DNA of 6,868 bases, from positions 1-6,868 of the forward strand of contig JAHJKV010000472.1 in assembly GCA_018822065.1 (NCBI GenBank). The letters are read 5' to 3'. Source of the stretch: Pseudomonadota bacterium (lineage in GTDB: Bacteria; Desulfobacterota; Desulfovibrionia; Desulfovibrionales; Desulfovibrionaceae). Each line of letters opens with the position of its first letter. Position 1 is the stretch's first letter. The position numbers were made by a program, and so were the translations under genes. The notes under the pieces were generated by a model. It was given only the letters and a program-made list of their open reading frames with translations, searched no databases and was not told the DNA's origin. Below are positions 4,145-6,868 of this stretch, piece after piece.

Positions 4145-6868
4145 TTATCCGCCCAGCAGCATCCCCTCCGCCTCCTCCTGCCCGACTGGCTTTGAGAAGT
4201 AGAAGCCTTGGAGGTAGTCGCAGCCCAGGTCTTGGAGGGCTGTCAGCTGCTGCTTTGTTTCCACGCCTTCTGCCACGATCTCCAGGCCCAGGGTATGACC
4301 AAGGATGATGATGGTCTTGACGATCTCCTTGTTCTCCGGCTTGTCGAACATGGTATTGACAAAGCTGCGGTCGATCTTGAGCATATCCACCGGGAAGCGG
4401 TGCAGATAGCTTAACGATGAATAGCCCGTTCCGAAGTCGTCAACGCTGATTGCCACGCCTAGGTCCTTGAGCTTCTTGAGCTTGACCAGGGCGGTTTCCG
4501 CATTTTCCATGATCGTGGTCTCGGTGATCTCAAGCTTCAGCCGCTCTGGCGGGAAGCCTGTGGTGCGGAGGACCTCGGTGATGTCGTCCACGAGACTGGC
4601 CTGGGAGAGCTGGCGCTGGGAGAGGTTCACGGCCAAGGTAAACTTGCCGTGCTTGTTCACCGGCTTCCAGCCTGCGGCGGTGCGGCAGGCGTTTTCCAGC
4701 ACAGCCCGGCCCAGGCTGACGATGAGCCCGCTCTCCTCGGCCACGGGCACGAACTCGCCCGGCGAGACCAGCCCGCGCTGGGGGTGGTTCCAGCGGGTCA
4801 GCGCCTCGAATCCGGCGATGCAGAGATCTTCGGCCAGGTGGATGGGCTGGTATTCATAGTAGAACTCATTTTTGGGGATGCCCCGGCGAATCTCCGCCTC
4901 CATTTGTACTGCGTGGATGGCCTGCTCGTGCATGGCCTGATTGAAGACCTTGAAGCGATTTTTGCCCTGTTCCTTGGCGCGATACATGGAGATGTCCGCA
5001 TCGCGCAGGACTTCTTCTGGCGTGGTGTAGATGTCGGTCTTGAGCACGATGCCGGTGCTGGCCGAGGGGAATATCTTGCTGCCCTCGATGAGGAAGGGGT
5101 CGCGGATGCGCTCCTGGATGCGCCGGGTGATCTGCAGGGCCTCGCGGGTGGTGTTGAATTCTTCCAGGAGGATGGCGAACTCGTCACCGCCGAGGCGGGC
5201 GATGGTGTCCATGCTGCGTACGCAGATGCCGATGCGCCGAGCTACTTCGATCAGGAGCTTGTCGCCAGCCTGATGGCCGAGTGAGTCATTGACGCGCTTG
5301 AAGCGGTCGAGGTCGATGAGGAGCACGGCGAAAGAATAGTAGTCGCGGCGGTGGGCGCGCTGCATGGCCCGCTCCAGGCGTTCCAGGAACAGGGTGCGGT
5401 TGGCCAGACCTGTGAGGGGATCGTGCAGGGCCTGATGGGTGAGCTGGGTTTCGTACTGTTTGCGCTGGGAGATGTCGTTGTAGATGATGAAGGCGCTTGG
5501 GGGTTCTCCTTCGAGGAGCACGGGATAGCCCACCAGGGAGACCGGGAAGATGGTTCCGTCCTTGCGGATGCGCAAGGTTTCCTTGTGCACCGGGCCGCCC
5601 GCGAAGATGGTGCTGCGCAGGTTCTGGCACTCTTCGCGTTTTTCTTCGGGAACGAGGTCGAAGAGGGAGATTGTGGTCTGCATTTCCTTCTGGGTGTAGC
5701 CGAAGAGGGTCTCAAAGGCTGCGTTGACACTTTCGGCCTTGTTGTCCACGTTGATGTGCGTGATGGCCTGGGGGGAATTTTCGAAGAGCTGTTGGAACAA
5801 AGTCTTTTGGCGTTCCAGGGCGGCTTCGGCCTTCTTCTTGCGGCTGATGTCCTCTACTATTCCTTCGAAGAACTGGATGTCGCCCTGATCGTCGCGCACG
5901 CACTGGGCCGTTAAGGACACCCAGACCGCGCTGCCATCGGGGCGCAGGGACTGGAATTCGTAGTCCTTGACCGAGCCGTGCTCGATGATCTGCTGCACGT
6001 AGCGGTTGCGGTCGTTCAAATCCTTGTAGAAATAACGCGTGTCCTGGCCGGCTTTGAGCAGGGCGTCCACGGAGTCGTGACCCAGGATGCGGGCCATGGC
6101 CGGATTGGCCGCCAGCAGGGTGCCGTCGATGGTGGACTGGAAGATGCCCTCGATGGAGTTCTCGAAGATGGAGCGATATTTTTCCTCGCTGCAGGCCAGC
6201 GCCTCCTGAGCCATCTTGCGTTCGATGGCCAGGGCCACGTGGTCGGAGATTGCGATGAGGATGTCCACTGCGTCGTCCGGGAAGTGGTCCGGGTCCAGGT
6301 AGTCCTGGATGACCATGGCCCCGATGGTCTCCTCGTCCACGACGAGGGGCACGCCGATCCAGACCTGTGGCTGGGTGCCGATGAAGATTTTATCGTTGGC
6401 AAAGTCAGGGGGGAGCAGGTGCAGGGGCGCGCGTTCGCGGATGACCCGCAGGGTGGGCGAGGAGACTGCCGGGTCGCTGATGTGCGGGATGTCCAGGTAT
6501 TCGTCCTCGGTGTCCTTGAAGTAGGGGAAGGTGAGCCTGTCCTGCTCGGTGTTGACCAGGGCGATGAAAAAATTGTGGGCCCGGAGCAGTTCGATCAGGG
6601 TGTCGTGGATGGCGGCAAAGAGCTCGTCCAGGTTGCGGGTTGCGGCTGCGGCGGCCGAGGTGCGGAAGAGGATTTCCGAGACGGTCTCGGTGTGCTTGCG
6701 GTCGCTGATGTCCTGGAGGAACCCTTCGTAGTAGAGCGGTTCGGGATATATGCCGTCATGGACTGCGCGAACCGAGAGGGACACCCAGAGGGTTCTTCCG
6801 TCCTTGCGGTACATGCGGGTTTCGAATCCGCGGACTTCGGAATGTGCTTCCAGCGAACGGAGCAAGGC
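4145..6868 (-). CDS. PAS-GAF-PAS-PAS-GGDEF-EAL cyclic-di-GMP regulator (N-terminus outside window)
   Basis: At least 907 residues, open to the right edge; its start is not seen. Numbering takes the codon at 6863-6865 as residue 1. Domains: the end of a PAS domain (about 1-60, with RKDGRTLWVSL), a GAF domain (about 61-220, with WIGVPLVVDEETIGAMVIQDY), PAS (about 225-348), PAS (about 350-472), GGDEF (about 474-640) and EAL (about 650-906). The diguanylate cyclase motif GGDEF (559-563) is canonical, and an RxxD inhibitory site (RSMD, 550-553) precedes it by five residues. In the phosphodiesterase domain EAL (687-689), Asn747, Glu779 in LEITET, DDFGTGYSSL (809-818), Lys830, Glu866 in EGVET and Gln886 are all present. 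Both c-di-GMP synthesis and hydrolysis are therefore possible, with PAS/GAF input setting the balance. No membrane segment occurs in the visible part. The gene converges on the crotonase gene, the two stop codons lying 29 nt apart, and no strong terminator is visible between them. Confidence 0.96.
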   Translation of the reverse strand, partial: ALLRSLEAHSEVRGFETRMYRKDGRTLWVSLSVRAVHDGIYPEPLYYEGFLQDISDRKHTETVSEILFRTSAAAAATRNLDELFAAIHDTLIELLRAHNFFIALVNTEQDRLTFPYFKDTEDEYLDIPHISDPAVSSPTLRVIRERAPLHLLPPDFANDKIFIGTQPQVWIGVPLVVDEETIGAMVIQDYLDPDHFPDDAVDILIAISDHVALAIERKMAQEALACSEEKYRSIFENSIEGIFQSTIDGTLLAANPAMARILGHDSVDALLKAGQDTRYFYKDLNDRNRYVQQIIEHGSVKDYEFQSLRPDGSAVWVSLTAQCVRDDQGDIQFFEGIVEDISRKKKAEAALERQKTLFQQLFENSPQAITHINVDNKAESVNAAFETLFGYTQKEMQTTISLFDLVPEEKREECQNLRSTIFAGGPVHKETLRIRKDGTIFPVSLVGYPVLLEGEPPSAFIIYNDISQRKQYETQLTHQALHDPLTGLANRTLFLERLERAMQRAHRRDYYSFAVLLIDLDRFKRVNDSLGHQAGDKLLIEVARRIGICVRSMDTIARLGGDEFAILLEEFNTTREALQITRRIQERIRDPFLIEGSKIFPSASTGIVLKTDIYTTPEEVLRDADISMYRAKEQGKNRFKVFNQAMHEQAIHAVQMEAEIRRGIPKNEFYYEYQPIHLAEDLCIAGFEALTRWNHPQRGLVSPGEFVPVAEESGLIVSLGRAVLENACRTAAGWKPVNKHGKFTLAVNLSQRQLSQASLVDDITEVLRTTGFPPERLKLEITETTIMENAETALVKLKKLKDLGVAISVDDFGTGYSSLSYLHRFPVDMLKIDRSFVNTMFDKPENKEIVKTIIILGHTLGLEIVAEGVETKQQLTALQDLGCDYLQGFYFSKPVGQEEAEGMLLGG

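Noticed and set aside
4116..4146. Possible bidirectional terminator between the convergent crotonase and GGDEF/EAL genes
   Set aside because: Only a weak inverted repeat (ATCG at 4119-4122 and CGAT at 4139-4142, with a mismatch further in) precedes a run of five T. The stem is too short to call a terminator with confidence.
4649..5284. A 211-codon plus-strand frame opposite the GGDEF/EAL coding region, with others at 5351-5914 and elsewhere
   Set aside because: They lie across a region whose minus strand encodes highly conserved GGDEF, EAL and PAS motifs; they are shadows of that gene.

Overview
This is a GC-rich, densely coded stretch of bacterial chromosome with four protein genes, two of them cut by the window edges. 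The organism is most likely a Gram-negative proteobacterium. The style of the UvrA protein, a DsrE-like sulfur-relay gene beside it and a large PAS/GAF/GGDEF/EAL regulator would fit a Desulfovibrio-like sulfate reducer, but that placement is an inference and not demonstrated here.

Layout. Positions 1-299 (minus) hold the first 99 codons of a DsrE/DsrF/DrsH-like small protein, whose 3' end lies off the left edge. Positions 300-435 are a divergent intergenic region with candidate overlapping promoters for the two genes that face away from each other. Positions 436-3201 (plus) are a complete uvrA, the damage-recognition ATPase of nucleotide excision repair. A short AT-rich spacer carrying a perfect 13-nt palindrome (3209-3221) separates it from a crotonase/enoyl-CoA hydratase gene at 3234-4115 (plus). 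After a 29-nt gap, a very long convergent gene (4145-6868, minus) encodes a multidomain cyclic-di-GMP protein (PAS-GAF-PAS-PAS-GGDEF-EAL), whose N-terminus lies off the right edge.

The genes do not form an obvious pathway: DNA repair, CoA-thioester metabolism, c-di-GMP signalling and possibly sulfur relay lie side by side. uvrA and the crotonase gene could be co-transcribed because they are co-directional and only 32 nt apart, but no functional tie is evident. I saw no mobile element, CRISPR array, tRNA or rRNA, and nothing that amounts to an undescribed system. The points worth a second look are small: the divergent control region, the palindrome over the crotonase ribosome-binding region, an insertion in the crotonase, a codon-choice switch within that gene, and a c-di-GMP protein in which both catalytic domains look intact.
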